Shown here: positions 1 to 9,971 of the stretch, one piece after another | Position numbering within the stretch: position 1 is the stretch's first letter | How the letters are laid out: every line of letters begins with the position of its first letter | Source of the DNA: Streptococcus infantis SPAR10 | Lineage (GTDB): Bacteria; Bacillota; Bacilli; Lactobacillales; Streptococcaceae | DNA: 64,000 nucleotides | Assembly (NCBI RefSeq): GCF_000279535.1 | Contig: NZ_ALCH01000003.1 | Location: 62,001 to 126,000, forward strand | Direction of reading: 5' to 3' | Notes under the pieces: model-generated | The model's input: only the letters and a program-made list of their open reading frames with translations | What the model was told of the DNA's origin: nothing | The model's database searches: none | Made by a program: the position numbers and the translations under genes

Positions 1-25
1 GGATTCGTCCTTGAGTTTTTCTTTG

Positions 26-1180
26 TTAGGCTTCTTTTTTCAATAAAAGGGAAACAAGCACTGATGTAGCAATCATCCATGCTCCTAGAATGATAAAGGT
101 CATTCGACCATCTGTAGTTACCAAGCTAATCCCTGAAAGAACGAAGGGTGTTAATGATGCTCCAAAAGAACATCCCAAAACAGCATAGGAAGTTGCTTTG
201 TTGAGGAGTTTTGCAGGAATTCGCTCAGATATCAACTGAAAGACTGTCGTCAGAGCGATACTGTAGGCAAATCCTCCCAGGATAGAACCTGCAACCACCA
301 CCCAGAGTGATGGGGAAAGAGCAATGATGATTTGCCCGATACCAAAAGTGACACCAGCGACCAATAGAAGTCTTTCCTTGAAGGTCGAAATCAGGAAAGA
401 AAAGCTGATTCCAGCTAGAATCCCAATCAACTGCATGGCACTAAGTACCAAACTGGACAACTGAGCATCCCCAAACCCTGCCTCAATCATGAGACTAGGG
501 ATACGGAAGGTGATGGCCGTATTGGTACAAACAATCACTGCGGCTGCAATAGCAAGGAAGAAAATAAGCTTTTTCATAGAAGCAGTCAATCTTACTGCTT
601 CTTCTGTCTGATGCTTGGACTCATGAACTTCTGCGTTTCCATAAGGGACAAAGAGAAGGAAGAGTACGAGAACTACTAGACCAGCTGCATAGGCTAGGAA
701 GGTTGCTGTCCAGCCAAAGGCTAAGAGCTGACCGACTGCCAGTGTCAAGATGGATGCTCCTACGACTTCAGCCGATCCACGAAAACCAAGCATTTGGATA
801 CGAGTTTTGCCGTGGTAACGTTCACTGATGATCGAAATAGCCTTGGCATTGAGCATTCCTACTCCAAGCCCAAATAGCAAGCGGGTAGCAAAGACAAAGT
901 AATAGCCCTGATACCAGAAAGGTGCCGTTCCACTGATGGATAAAATCAAGAGTCCCAAGGTCAACTGGAGACGTTCAGGAAAAATACGCTCTAAAACTCC
1001 GTTCAATAAAAGCATGGCCATAATCCCAAAGGATGGGAGGCTGACCAAGAGTTCGACCTGACCAGTCGAATAGCCCTGATAATAGTCAAACATAGCAGGC
1101 AGGGCACTCGAAATAGAAAACGATGTGATCAATACTAACGACAGGGAGAGTATGCTCACTTTTTCCAAAAATTGTTTCAT
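26..1180 (-). CDS. MFS transporter
   Basis: Hydrophobic protein of about 384 residues with roughly 12 membrane segments and a central hydrophilic loop rich in Glu, His and Lys near residue 190, as in major facilitator superfamily exporters (DHA1/CynX-like). The reading frame can be opened five codons earlier at 1195, but a GAGG Shine-Dalgarno sits five bases before the ATG at 1180, so the start MKQFLEK is preferred. Substrate cannot be told from sequence. It is separated from ftsX by about 180 bases and is probably its own unit. Family call is firm; drug or metabolite specificity is unknown. Confidence 0.85.
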   Translation of the reverse strand: MKQFLEKVSILSLSLVLITSFSISSALPAMFDYYQGYSTGQVELLVSLPSFGIMAMLLLNGVLERIFPERLQLTLGLLILSISGTAPFWYQGYYFVFATRLLFGLGVGMLNAKAISIISERYHGKTRIQMLGFRGSAEVVGASILTLAVGQLLAFGWTATFLAYAAGLVVLVLFLLFVPYGNAEVHESKHQTEEAVRLTASMKKLIFFLAIAAAVIVCTNTAITFRIPSLMIEAGFGDAQLSSLVLSAMQLIGILAGISFSFLISTFKERLLLVAGVTFGIGQIIIALSPSLWVVVAGSILGGFAYSIALTTVFQLISERIPAKLLNKATSYAVLGCSFGASLTPFVLSGISLVTTDGRMTFIILGAWMIATSVLVSLLLKKEA

Positions 1181-1292
1181 CTTTTCCTCATTCATTGTTC
1201 ATTTTTCATATTAGTAAAAAGGTCCTTCCCTATCATACACTCTTTAGCCAAAATTGGCAAGCGACTGAGCACCAAGACCAACAGAAAAAGCG

Positions 1293-1323
1293 GGGCATCA
1301 AGAGCTGTGAAGTCTTGATGACA
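1293..1323 (-). terminator. Hairpin, possible terminator of prfB-ftsE-ftsX
   Basis: A perfect 8-bp inverted repeat (CATCAAGA / TCTTGATG, 1296-1303 and 1313-1320) lies downstream of the ftsX stop. On the minus strand it is followed by a C-rich stretch and then five T residues, so it could end the ftsX transcript. The T run is offset from the stem, so the call is tentative. Confidence 0.4.
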
Positions 1324-1359
1324 TCCCACTTTTTTATGTGTTTTATCCAGTTATGTGAC

Positions 1360-2286
1360 TTAGATTTTCAAGAATCGACGCATTGAGATTCCTGAACCAA
1401 GTGAACCGATACAGATTCCGATGAGGAACAAGAGACCGATCATCAATGGAATAAAGGTATTCGGTGTAATCAAAGATAGGTTTTGACCAACCAAGGATGG
1501 GTTGACAGATTGGAACACTCGGTTATAGATAAAGTAAACCAATGCTGATGGAAGAGCTGCTCCCAACAATCCGATAAAGGCACCTTCTAGCAAGAATGGG
1601 CCACGGATATAACCGTTCTTGGCACCAACCAAACGCATGATTTGGATTTCACGGCTACGTGAAATGATGGTAATACGGATGGTATTTGAAATCAAGAAGA
1701 CTGCGATGAAGATCAAGAGTCCAGCGATGACCAATCCCCATACACGGATGAAGGAAGCCAACTTGAAGAGACGTTCGGTATTGGCACCACCGTCTTGAAC
1801 TTCAGAGACACCTTCGATTTTCTTAGCTTCTTCAGCGACTGGTTTTACATCACTTGGTGAATTGGTATCTACGATGTAGGCATCATGAAGAGGATTTGCA
1901 TCTCCTTCAAACACCTTCCACTCGTCACCCATAGTTTCAGTCAGCTTTTGGTACTGCTCTTCTTTACTTGAGAAGGTTACATTTTTTACGGCTGGCAGAG
2001 CTTTAAGGGCGTTATAGACCTTGTGGTAGTCATTGTTCGTGACTGTTTGGCCTTCTTTTACAATGGTTTCACTGTTGTCTTCAACGTCTTTACGAACATA
2101 AACCATGACGCGGACGTTGTTCTCAATATCAGTTGCTAATTTCGCAGTATTGAAGATAACTGAAGCAAAGATAGCAACCAAGGTCAAGGTAATCATTACT
2201 GAACTGACAGCAGCAATGGTCATCCATCCATTACGCTTTAAACTTTTTAAAGCTTCGAACAGATGGCGGAAAAATCTACTAATCAT
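1360..2286 (-). CDS. ftsX: Cell division protein FtsX (ABC-like permease)
   Basis: Membrane partner of FtsE. The FtsEX complex sits at the septum and, in pneumococcus, activates the peptidoglycan hydrolase PcsB. The protein has one N-terminal membrane segment (about residues 22-45), a large extracellular domain, and three C-terminal membrane segments, the standard FtsX layout. The frame remains open upstream, but the start at 2286 (MISRFFRHLFEALK) matches family length (308 residues) and overlaps the end of ftsE by eight bases, which is typical translational coupling. It is third in prfB-ftsE-ftsX. Confidence 0.95.
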   Translation of the reverse strand: MISRFFRHLFEALKSLKRNGWMTIAAVSSVMITLTLVAIFASVIFNTAKLATDIENNVRVMVYVRKDVEDNSETIVKEGQTVTNNDYHKVYNALKALPAVKNVTFSSKEEQYQKLTETMGDEWKVFEGDANPLHDAYIVDTNSPSDVKPVAEEAKKIEGVSEVQDGGANTERLFKLASFIRVWGLVIAGLLIFIAVFLISNTIRITIISRSREIQIMRLVGAKNGYIRGPFLLEGAFIGLLGAALPSALVYFIYNRVFQSVNPSLVGQNLSLITPNTFIPLMIGLLFLIGICIGSLGSGISMRRFLKI

Positions 2287-2971
2287 CGTATCCGTACTCT
2301 CCTTTCGCTTCATCACGTACCACGCGACCATTCTCGATGGCAATAACGCGGTGGCGCAAGGTATTTACGATTTGGCTGTTGTGGGTCGCCATCAAAACAG
2401 TTGTCCCTTGAAGATTGATACGTTCCAAGAGGTTCATGATTTCCCATGAGTTATCTGGGTCCAAGTTTCCTGTTGGTTCGTCGGCAATCAAAACCTTAGG
2501 ATTGTTTACGATAGCACGCGCAATGGCGATACGTTGTTGCTCACCACCTGAAAGTTCATTCGGGAATGAACGAACCTTGTGCTTCAAACCGACAAGGTCC
2601 AAGACTTCCATAACACGTTTTTTGATGTTACGACGACTTTCACCAACAACCTCCATGGCGTAAGCAATGTTCTCATAAACGGTTTTCTTTGGCAAAAGTT
2701 TGTAATCCTGAAAGACTACTCCAACGTTTCTACGCAAGAACGGAATATCTTTCTTTTTAATCTTAACGAGGTTATATCCCGCAACTTGCAAGCTTCCTTT
2801 GTCGATTTTGACCTCACGATACAAGGCACGGATAAAAGTTGATTTACCAGCACCTGAAGGTCCTACGATGTAGGCAAATTCTCCTGCATCGATATTTACA
2901 GTGATGCCACGTAGGGCTGTTGTCCCGTTGTCGTATTTTTTGACAACATCTCTCATTTCAATGATTGACAT
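2279..2971 (-). CDS. ftsE: Cell division ATP-binding protein FtsE
   Basis: ABC-type ATPase of 230 residues with Walker A GPSGAGKST (37-45), signature LSGGEQQR and Walker B LIADEPTGNLD. It drives FtsX conformational change to control septal peptidoglycan hydrolysis. It begins 15 bases after the prfB stop and its 3' end overlaps ftsX. Order and overlap are the conserved streptococcal arrangement, so identity is secure. Confidence 0.97.
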   Translation of the reverse strand: MSIIEMRDVVKKYDNGTTALRGITVNIDAGEFAYIVGPSGAGKSTFIRALYREVKIDKGSLQVAGYNLVKIKKKDIPFLRRNVGVVFQDYKLLPKKTVYENIAYAMEVVGESRRNIKKRVMEVLDLVGLKHKVRSFPNELSGGEQQRIAIARAIVNNPKVLIADEPTGNLDPDNSWEIMNLLERINLQGTTVLMATHNSQIVNTLRHRVIAIENGRVVRDEAKGEYGYDD

Positions 2972-2986
2972 GTGACTTCCTTTCTT

Positions 2987-4082
2987 TTAACTGATACGCC
3001 ATTTCAGATAAGCATCAATGAAACCATCTAGGTCTCCATCCATTACCTTATCTACTTGCGCTACTTCAAAGTTGGTACGATGGTCTTTTACCATTGTATA
3101 AGGCGTAAATACATAGGAGCGGATTTGGCTTCCCCATGTAATTTCCTTTTTCTCACCCTTGAGCGAGTCTACCTCAGCAGCTTTCTTTTCCTGCTCCATC
3201 TGATAGAGTTTTGCCTGAAGCATCTTCATAGCACGGTCACGGTTTCCGTACTGAGTACGGTCGACGGTTGATGCTACGACGATCCCTGTCGGAATGTGAG
3301 TCAAGCGGACACCTGTTGAAACCTTGTTGACGTTTTGTCCACCTGCTCCACCTGAACGGAAGGTATCCATCTTGATATCATCCTCACGGATGTCAACTTC
3401 GATGGTATCATCCAACTCTGGCATAACTTCTACAGAAGTAAATGAGGTGTGGCGACGTTTAGCAGAGTCAAATGGTGAGATACGGACCAAACGGTGAACT
3501 CCCATCTCTGACTTGAGAAGACCATAAGCATTTGGTCCTTCAAAAGACAAGGTTACTGACTTGATTCCTGCCTCATCACCTGCTTGGTAGTCTAAGACCT
3601 CAACTTTGAAGCCTTTGGCATTTCCATAGCGAGTATACATACGAAGGAGCATATCGCCCCAGTCTTGAGCCTCTGTCCCCCCTGAACCAGGATGGATTTC
3701 AAGGATGGCATTGTTGTGATCATAGGGTTCTGACAAGAGAAGGGTCATTTCGTAGCTAGTCATCATCTGATCTAACTCATCGAGTTTTTCAACCAACTCA
3801 TCCTTAACGGATTCATCCTCTGCCAAAAAGTCCAGTAAAATTTCAACTTCATCCTGCAACTCATCCATCTTGTGGAAGGTATTATAGGTATTTTTGAGTT
3901 CGTTTAATTCTTGCGACGTTTTTTGGGCCGCAATATTATCGTTCCAAAAATCAGGTTCTGTCATTTTGTTTTCCAAAATGGCAATTTCTTCCTCTAAACC
4001 TTCGAGGTCAAAGAGACCCCCTGAAAGAAGCTAATTTTTCACGATTTGCGTCAATTTTTTGACGAATTTCTGAAATGTCCAT
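2987..4082 (-). CDS. prfB: Peptide chain release factor 2, programmed +1 frameshift
   Basis: RF2 recognises UGA and UAA stop codons. The gene starts at ATG 4082 with a 24-codon zero frame ending in CTT TGA C (in-frame TGA at 4008-4010). An internal Shine-Dalgarno-like AGGGGG lies just upstream of the slippery CTT. A +1 shift continues into the long frame, giving 364 residues, the normal RF2 length. The tail contains the stop-recognition tripeptide SPF (in VRISPFDS) and the catalytic GGQ (about residues 247-249 of the fused product). Autoregulation by RF2 level is known for this family: low RF2 favours frameshifting. It leads the ftsE-ftsX operon. Confidence 0.97.
4006..4024 (-). promoter_or_regulatory. 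RF2 programmed frameshift site
   Basis: Reading the minus strand, AGGGGG is followed by TCT CTT TGA C. This is the canonical RF2 recoding signal: anti-SD pairing, slippery CTT, and a poor-context UGA. The zero-frame stop is codon 25 of prfB. Confidence 0.95.
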
Positions 4083-4200
4083 ACATACTCCTTTAATTGT
4101 ATCGTTTTATTATACCATAATTTTTTTATTTATCTAATCGGTGTTTTTCTATTTTAGTATCAATATATTTTGCAAGACATCTACTGACCTTATTTCTAGC

Positions 4201-4236
4201 AAAAATCTAAAAACCTCACAAGAAATTTCCTATGAG
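4201..4236 (-). terminator. Rho-independent terminator after the amidohydrolase gene
   Basis: On the minus strand a CTCAT...GTGAG stem enclosing a near-palindromic AGGAAATTTCT core is followed by a T-rich tail. It lies just past the stop of the gene at 4260-5519. Confidence 0.6.
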
Positions 4237-4259
4237 ATTTCGTAAATTTATACTACTTT

Positions 4260-5519
4260 TTACAAGTTAACAGTCAGCACTTGGCCGTCTTTCACGACTT
4301 GCTCACCAGCGATATAGACATCATTAACATCACTGGATTTGACGGCATAAACGAGGTGAGACAGCATGTTTTCTTGAGGTTGGAGATGGATTTTGCCTTG
4401 GGGTTGGATGACGAGGAAATCAGCTTGCTTGCCGACTTCCAAACTACCAATCTCATCTGCCATTCCTAACACCTTAGCACCCTCGATTGTCAAGGCCTTG
4501 AGGGCAGTTTCGATTGGAAATTGGCTGGCATCGCCATTCTTCATTTTCTGTAAGAGTGCTGCCGTCCGCCCTTCCTCAAACATATCCAGGTTATTGTTAG
4601 AAGCAACTGAATCTGTCGCAATACCAACTGCTACTCCTGCCTTTTGAAGTTGGACGACTGGTGCAATCCCTGAGGCTAATTTGAGGTTGCTGATAGGATT
4701 GTGGGCGATAGCAACTTGCGAATCTGCCAAGCGGGCAATCTCTGCTTCATTTAACTCCACACCATGAGCAAAGACAGCTTTATGATCTAAATATCCGAGT
4801 TCATCTAGAAAGGCTAATGGGCGTTTGCCATAGCGTTTCAGAATAATGCCTGACTCTTCCTGTGTTTCTGCAACATGGATATGAAGAGGAATGTTTTCTT
4901 CTTTTGCTAGCTCAAGACTTACCTCCAGCAAATCTCGGCTACAACTATAGGGCGAATGGGGAGCTACCATAACCTTGAACTTGGGATCCTGGTAGCCTTT
5001 GATTGTCTCGATAACAGCTCGAGTTCTAGCTATAGTTTCAGCCGTCGTCTCCACATCTGAAGAAAAGAGGGTTGGAGAAAAATAACAACGCATCTTGGAT
5101 GCCTTGACTGCCTCATAAATCTCAGCTATATCCACTCCATTAGGATTGTACATGTCGTTGAAGGTTGTTGTTCCAGACTGGAGCATTTCTGTTAGCGCCT
5201 CTTTGACGGCCTTTGTAGTCATCTCTGGTGTGAATTCTGCTTCTGCTGGCCAGATATAGTCCTCTAGCCATTCGTGGAGATTGCTATCATCACGAATCCC
5301 TCTCAAGCCTGTCATGGCAGAGTGAGTATGGCAGTTAACCAAGCCAGGCATAATCCAGGCACCCTGATAGTCTATGATTTGATCTGCTTGTTTAAGAATC
5401 TCTTGATTTTCCTGACTGACATAGACGATTTGGGATTCTTTAATAGCCAAAATCCCATCCAAATAGACGTGGAAATCTTGGTCACAAGTCACGATATTTA
5501 CATGCTGAAAGACTTTCAT
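4260..5519 (-). CDS. Amidohydrolase, MTA/SAH (or related) deaminase family
   Basis: Metal-dependent hydrolase of 419 residues in the TRZ/ATZ/MtaD branch of the amidohydrolase superfamily. The metal-binding HxH is at residues 64-66 (CHTHSAMT). Further ligands are visible in HIHVAETQEE and in the IATDSVASNNN segment near residue 300. Members deaminate S-adenosylhomocysteine, 5'-methylthioadenosine or adenosine; the exact substrate cannot be fixed from sequence. It is monocistronic, with a terminator on each side. An MtaD-type function is the best guess. Confidence 0.85.
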   Translation of the reverse strand: MKVFQHVNIVTCDQDFHVYLDGILAIKESQIVYVSQENQEILKQADQIIDYQGAWIMPGLVNCHTHSAMTGLRGIRDDSNLHEWLEDYIWPAEAEFTPEMTTKAVKEALTEMLQSGTTTFNDMYNPNGVDIAEIYEAVKASKMRCYFSPTLFSSDVETTAETIARTRAVIETIKGYQDPKFKVMVAPHSPYSCSRDLLEVSLELAKEENIPLHIHVAETQEESGIILKRYGKRPLAFLDELGYLDHKAVFAHGVELNEAEIARLADSQVAIAHNPISNLKLASGIAPVVQLQKAGVAVGIATDSVASNNNLDMFEEGRTAALLQKMKNGDASQFPIETALKALTIEGAKVLGMADEIGSLEVGKQADFLVIQPQGKIHLQPQENMLSHLVYAVKSSDVNDVYIAGEQVVKDGQVLTVNL

Positions 5520-5578
5520 CCCTAGGCTCCTTTTCTATATAAGTGTTCATACTGGATAATTTTTCTAGCTATTGTAAC

Positions 5579-5605
5579 AAAAAAGTCACCCGAAGGCAAC
5601 TTTTC
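5579..5605 (-). terminator. Terminator downstream of msrAB
   Basis: AAGTTGCC-TTCG-GGTGACTT stem with a UUCG tetraloop (two G-U pairs) followed by six T on the minus strand, about 90 bases past the msrAB stop. A second short hairpin (GGTGG/CCACC) lies right after the stop at about 5669-5692. Confidence 0.75.
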
Positions 5606-5696
5606 TTATTGTTTATGGGGTTTAAAGTAAGAAAGTAAGTGTTTCATGAGTCCCTTCTATTTCCAAAATGAAGAAGGTGGAAAAACCACCATCTTT

Positions 5697-6635
5697 TTAC
5701 TTATTCAAATATGGAAGCAGGTAGCCGTAGCCGGCTTCCTCCATTTCATCCTTAGCAATGAATCGTAAAGAGGCAGAATTGATACAATAGCGTAAACCAC
5801 CTAGTTCCTGAGGTCCGTCTGTAAAGACATGTCCCAAGTGAGCATTCCCTGAACGTGAACGGACTTCGATACGTTCCATACCATGACTCAAGTCCTGGTA
5901 GTAATGAATGAGTTCCTTGGAAATAGGACGGCTAAAGCTTGGCCAACCACAGCCTGAGGCAAACTTATCCTTGGCAAAGAAGAGAGGCTCACCAGTCGTG
6001 ATATCGACATAAATTCCTTCCTCAAAAGTTTGATCATAAGCATTGCTAAAAGGAGCTTCCGTTGCTGCCTCTTGCGTTACTCTATAGGACTCTTCTGACA
6101 AATTTTCTCTTAAAACTGCCTGACTCGGTTTTTCATAGTTGACGGCATCTATCAGTGGTTTCTCAGCATCCCTCACATCGATATGGCAATAGCCACCAGG
6201 ATTTTTCTTGAGATAGTCTTGGTGATAGTCTTCAGCCAAGATGTAGTGACGTAGTTTCTCCACTTCCACTGCAATTTTACGACCGATGAGGAGTTCTTGT
6301 TCGCGAACTACTGTATTGATCGTTGGTAGATCAGCTTCTTCTAGGTAATAAATCCCTGTGCGGTATTGACGACCACGGTCATTCCCTTGTTGGTTGACAG
6401 ATAGTGGATCAATGACTCGGAAATAATAGAGCAAGATCTCACGAAGCGATACCACCTTTTCATCGTAGACGACTTGCACAGTCTCTGCGTGATCTGTTTC
6501 TTTGATCAGTTGATAATTGGTGGTTTCTACCTGACCATTGGCATAACCAACACTGGTTTGTAGCACTCCAGAAATACGTGAGAAGTACTCTTCTAAGCCC
6601 CAAAAACAACCACCTGCTAAATATATTTCTGCCAT
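5697..6635 (-). CDS. msrAB: Fused methionine sulfoxide reductase A/B
   Basis: Bifunctional repair enzyme of 312 residues that reduces both stereoisomers of methionine sulfoxide. The N-terminal MsrA domain has the catalytic motif GGCFWG (Cys10). The C-terminal MsrB domain carries the catalytic Cys284 in RYCINSAS. No signal peptide or lipobox is seen, so this is a cytoplasmic form, matching the pneumococcal copy next to thrB/hom. The MsrB part lacks the usual paired CxxC zinc motifs, as in many streptococcal MsrB domains. Transcribed separately from thrB, which ends in its own terminator upstream. Confidence 0.95.
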   Translation of the reverse strand: MAEIYLAGGCFWGLEEYFSRISGVLQTSVGYANGQVETTNYQLIKETDHAETVQVVYDEKVVSLREILLYYFRVIDPLSVNQQGNDRGRQYRTGIYYLEEADLPTINTVVREQELLIGRKIAVEVEKLRHYILAEDYHQDYLKKNPGGYCHIDVRDAEKPLIDAVNYEKPSQAVLRENLSEESYRVTQEAATEAPFSNAYDQTFEEGIYVDITTGEPLFFAKDKFASGCGWPSFSRPISKELIHYYQDLSHGMERIEVRSRSGNAHLGHVFTDGPQELGGLRYCINSASLRFIAKDEMEEAGYGYLLPYLNK

Positions 6636-6705
6636 TTCAAATCCTCCTTGACCATCTGTCGGTCGACAAAACTGGGAATCATTTCATATCCCATGTTTCA
6701 TTTTC

Positions 6706-6750
6706 AAAAAAAGGACAGGAAGCCCTCTAATAGAGAGTTTCCCCATCCTA
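6706..6750 (-). terminator. Terminator of hom-thrB
   Basis: Long imperfect stem (AGGATGGGGAA...CTCTC / GAGGGCTTCC...GTCCT) followed by seven T on the minus strand, ten bases past the thrB stop. Confidence 0.8.
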
Positions 6751-6759
6751 TTGTTCTGT

Positions 6760-7629
6760 TTATTTTTCTTCGACGCGAACGCCTTGTGTATCTACTTGCA
6801 ACTCATGAAGCTTGCCTTTGAAAGGCTGCTTTTCAAGATCAGCCTTAATCTTAGGCATCTTGTCAAGATCAGCCAAGACCATAACAGTCGGACCAGCACC
6901 AGAGAGGTAGGTCGCATAAGCACCATTTCTCTTGGCAACTTTCTTGATCGACGCAAATTCTCTCACCAGTTCTTGACGGTAACGCTCATGGAAAAGGTCA
7001 CTCTCAATCGCCTGACCTGCTTTGACCATATCTCCAGTCAGTAGGGCTGCGATAGCCACATTGGCAATAGAACTTGCCGCAACAGCTTCCTTGTAAGATA
7101 GTTTCTTGGGCAAGACACCACGACTATCTCGAGTTCGCAATTCATAGTTTGGAATATAAGCTAGAAAAGCACACTCTGGGAAAGGCGCCACAACAGCTGA
7201 AACCTGACCTTCTACCGAACTAGCAATTACGAGATTTCCATAGATAGCAGGTGCAACATTATCAGGATGTCCTTCAATCTTGGTTGCCAATTGTAACTTA
7301 TCATGATCAGTTAATTTGAGATTTCCTAATTGATTTGCCAGTTCAATTCCAGCAACAATGACCGAGCTCGATGAACCTAGTCCACGCGCAAGAGGAATAT
7401 CACTGACCATCTTCAGACGTCTAGGTTGGAGGTCTGGAGCAATTTGTAGAGCAATCTTCAGCAAAAGATTACGTTCATCACGTGGAATCCATTTACCTAA
7501 TTGGTGCTCAATCATCCATTCTTCACGTTCCTCACAAACCTGAATTTCTAGATACTTAGTTACAGCTACACCAACAGAGTCAAAGCCAGGACCCACATTG
7601 GCACTTGTAGCAGGTACAATAATCTTCAT
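6760..7629 (-). CDS. thrB: Homoserine kinase
   Basis: GHMP-family kinase of 289 residues that phosphorylates homoserine in threonine synthesis. The nucleotide-binding glycine/serine loop [11 protein letters not shown] is at about residues 80-90, and the C-terminal GHMP motif [10 protein letters not shown] near residue 245. It follows hom by one base, so the two are co-translated. Standard length for the family. Confidence 0.96.
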   Translation of the reverse strand: MKIIVPATSANVGPGFDSVGVAVTKYLEIQVCEEREEWMIEHQLGKWIPRDERNLLLKIALQIAPDLQPRRLKMVSDIPLARGLGSSSSVIVAGIELANQLGNLKLTDHDKLQLATKIEGHPDNVAPAIYGNLVIASSVEGQVSAVVAPFPECAFLAYIPNYELRTRDSRGVLPKKLSYKEAVAASSIANVAIAALLTGDMVKAGQAIESDLFHERYRQELVREFASIKKVAKRNGAYATYLSGAGPTVMVLADLDKMPKIKADLEKQPFKGKLHELQVDTQGVRVEEK

Positions 7630-7630
7630 C

Positions 7631-8917
7631 TTAGTCTCCTAAAACCTTGAAGGTGTTGAGAAGTTCAAACTCGGCTACCGCCTTCAAAGCGTCTGTAATA
7701 TTTTCAAGCTGCGCCTTGTTGATCTTATGGCTGATGATGACAACACGAGCCTTGCCTTCTTGCTTACCATCTTGAAGGATTTGCTTGAAGGAAATATCTT
7801 CCGCATTAAAGAGCTCAGCCAATTTCAAAACTTGACCTTTTGAGTCTGGAGCCAAGATTGAGAAATAATAGTTAGCTTTGACATCTTCTGGCTTAGCCAA
7901 GACTACTGGACGGCTGTATTCATTAAAGGCTTTTCCAATTGTTCCATCATTCAAACGACGAACGATGCGGGCAATATCAGCCACAACACTTGTTGCAGTT
8001 GGTTTTTGACCAGCACCTGGTCCATAGTACATAGACTCGCCGATACCGATAGACTCTACAAAGACTGCATTCATAACACCATTAACACTTGCAAGTGGAT
8101 GTACTTTAGGAAGGAAGGTTGGCGTAACCTCAGCAGCGATTCCTGAAGCTGTTTCTTCGATAGAACCAACCAGCTTGACTACATAACCAAGTTCTTGGGC
8201 TACTGCTACATCTTCTGGAGTGATGTTGCGAATTCCTTGGTGGGCAACATCTTCAAATTTAACATTCATTCCAAAGGCGAACTGACTGAGGATGACCATC
8301 TTGTAAGCCGCATCAATCCCATCAACGTCATTGGTAGGGTCGCTCTCAGCAAAGCCAAGTCGTTGAGCTTCTGCCAAAGCATCTTCATAAGACCAGCCTT
8401 CTGTTACCATTTTGGTCATCATAAAGTTAGATGTTCCGTTGACAACACCAAGAACACGTGTGATTTTGTCTGATGCTAGTGAGTTGACCAAGGTACGAAG
8501 GATTGGGATTCCTCCTGCAACAGCTGCTTCGTAGTAGAGGGCAACATTGTGAGCTTTGGCTACCTCAAGCAATTCTGCACCATGGACTGCCAAAAGGTCC
8601 TTGTTAGCTGTCACGACGTGTTTCCCTGCTTCTAAGGCACGAGTGATAAATGTTTTAGCAGGTTCGATACGCCCCATCAACTCAACAACGATCGTGATGT
8701 CTTTGTCTGACAAGATTTCATCGATATTTGTTACAAAATTAAAATCATTTCCTGCTTCAAGCAAGCGGGTTTTCTCTTGATCGTCTTTGACCAAAACTTT
8801 AGCTACTTCAATTTCTGACTGAGCCGCTTGAACAATTTTTTCTTTATTTTCCTTTAGCAAGAATGGTACGCCACTGGCAACTGTACCAAATCCAAGTAAA
8901 GCAATCTTAACTGACAT
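7631..8917 (-). CDS. hom: Homoserine dehydrogenase
   Basis: NAD(P)-dependent enzyme of 428 residues reducing aspartate semialdehyde to homoserine, the branch point to threonine and methionine. It has an N-terminal Rossmann motif [10 protein letters not shown] (about 8-17), the catalytic core with [11 protein letters not shown], and a C-terminal ACT domain (about residue 350 to the end) for feedback control. First gene of hom-thrB. An extended -10 promoter lies upstream. Confidence 0.96.
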   Translation of the reverse strand: MSVKIALLGFGTVASGVPFLLKENKEKIVQAAQSEIEVAKVLVKDDQEKTRLLEAGNDFNFVTNIDEILSDKDITIVVELMGRIEPAKTFITRALEAGKHVVTANKDLLAVHGAELLEVAKAHNVALYYEAAVAGGIPILRTLVNSLASDKITRVLGVVNGTSNFMMTKMVTEGWSYEDALAEAQRLGFAESDPTNDVDGIDAAYKMVILSQFAFGMNVKFEDVAHQGIRNITPEDVAVAQELGYVVKLVGSIEETASGIAAEVTPTFLPKVHPLASVNGVMNAVFVESIGIGESMYYGPGAGQKPTATSVVADIARIVRRLNDGTIGKAFNEYSRPVVLAKPEDVKANYYFSILAPDSKGQVLKLAELFNAEDISFKQILQDGKQEGKARVVIISHKINKAQLENITDALKAVAEFELLNTFKVLGD

Positions 8918-8948
8918 GTTTGTCTCCTCGAAATTTTCTAATAGTCCT

Positions 8949-8957
8949 ATTATACCA
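8949..8957 (-). promoter_or_regulatory. Extended -10 promoter for hom-thrB
   Basis: Minus-strand TGGTATAAT, an extended -10 element with no good -35 match 17 bases upstream. It is about 30 bases before the hom ATG. Confidence 0.6.
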
Positions 8958-9017
8958 AAATTGTGTGAAAATTCCTACCATTCTAAACTAAAAATAGGAT
9001 CATCAAATCACAAAAAA

Positions 9018-9187
9018 GGGCTGGGACAAAAGTCCTAGCCTCTCATTTGTCTATGGATTGTCGAGCAAGACGCAGTGGTTGAGTGGGCTCCACTACGCTG
9101 ATTTCATCAGCTTTTACAGCCCTACTCAACTGTGCGGAGGTTGGACGACGAAATCGAATTCTAACGAATTACCGATTTCTGTCCCAC
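9018..9187. repeat. MITE-like intergenic repeat with terminal inverted repeats
   Basis: About 170 bases with imperfect terminal inverted repeats (CTGGGACAAAAGTC / GTGGGACAGAAATC) and three internal hairpins: the GTTGAGTGGG...CCTACTCAAC pair, GCTGAT-TTC-ATCAGC, and GAAATCG...CGATTTC. No coding capacity. I recall similar elements as frequent between genes in mitis-group streptococci, but the copy number cannot be checked here. It lies between hom and yaaA. Confidence 0.65.
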
Positions 9188-9203
9188 TCTCTCTATTTCC
9201 TAT

Positions 9204-9926
9204 CTATTTCACAAAAGCCAATTCCTTGTCACTAGACAAGTCTTCTCGATAATTGAAACCCGCAAAGCTGAGCTTTTTAATCTCTTCAACTGAGGTTACC
9301 TGATTTTCCGTCAAAGATGTTAAGAAGGCGCCTCTAGCTTTTTTCGAAATGGTTGAATGGATTTTTAGTTTCCCATCTCTATCTTCCATAAACTTAAAGG
9401 TCACCATTTTTTCACGGATTTCTTTAGGAAAAACATTCTCAAATTCTGATGACAAGAGAGAAAAGATTAACTCCTGGTCTTTCATTGACTCCTCATAGGC
9501 TGACTGCCAATGACTTTTCAAGCTTTTTCCAGCGACTTTTAGTTTCATCAAAAAGTCCAGTCTGTGAGGCGCAATCGGTTCAAAGGCTGGAATCACACCA
9601 TAGAAAGCTGACGTTATCATGAGGTGTTTCTCGAGATATGTTTGCTCCTCCTTGGTGAGATCGTCCCGTTTGATGTTGCGATACATGAGTCCATCAAAGA
9701 GGTGCAAGGCTGGATAGTTTGTCGCAGTTTCATTTTTCAAGGCCTGGATATGGTCATACTCCTCTTGCGCTTTTTCGGCAGATATTTTGTAAAAACTCTC
9801 CAGCTCTTGGGCAGAATATCTGGCCAATTCATCCAGCACTGCCTGACTTTCAGGAGGCAATGGTTTAGCCTCTAAACTAGGGATTTCGGTATTCATTTCT
9901 TTTGCGGTTGGGATTAGAATTTTCAT
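9204..9926 (-). CDS. yaaA: YaaA family peroxide-stress protein (UPF0246)
   Basis: DUF328/UPF0246 protein of 240 residues. E. coli YaaA limits Fenton-reactive iron under peroxide stress. The start at 9926 (MKILIPTAKEMN) is chosen because the N-terminus is a family hallmark; 15 upstream codons are open but have no homologous look. The family core FLMKLKVAGKSLKSHW is present. It lies downstream of a deformylase paralogue and may share its transcript, since only 45 bases separate them. Confidence 0.88.
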   Translation of the reverse strand: MKILIPTAKEMNTEIPSLEAKPLPPESQAVLDELARYSAQELESFYKISAEKAQEEYDHIQALKNETATNYPALHLFDGLMYRNIKRDDLTKEEQTYLEKHLMITSAFYGVIPAFEPIAPHRLDFLMKLKVAGKSLKSHWQSAYEESMKDQELIFSLLSSEFENVFPKEIREKMVTFKFMEDRDGKLKIHSTISKKARGAFLTSLTENQVTSVEEIKKLSFAGFNYREDLSSDKELAFVK

Positions 9927-9971
9927 AGTGTTAGTGTAGCATATTTTTTTAGGACTACCAAGGATTTGCAC

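Noticed and set aside
1195..1386. 63-codon plus-strand open frame between the MFS gene and ftsX
   Set aside because: No ribosome site, no recognisable sequence, and it covers a hairpin and the ftsX end.
2287..2343. N-terminal extension of FtsX
   Set aside because: It lies wholly within ftsE; the ATG at 2286 gives normal FtsX length and coupling.
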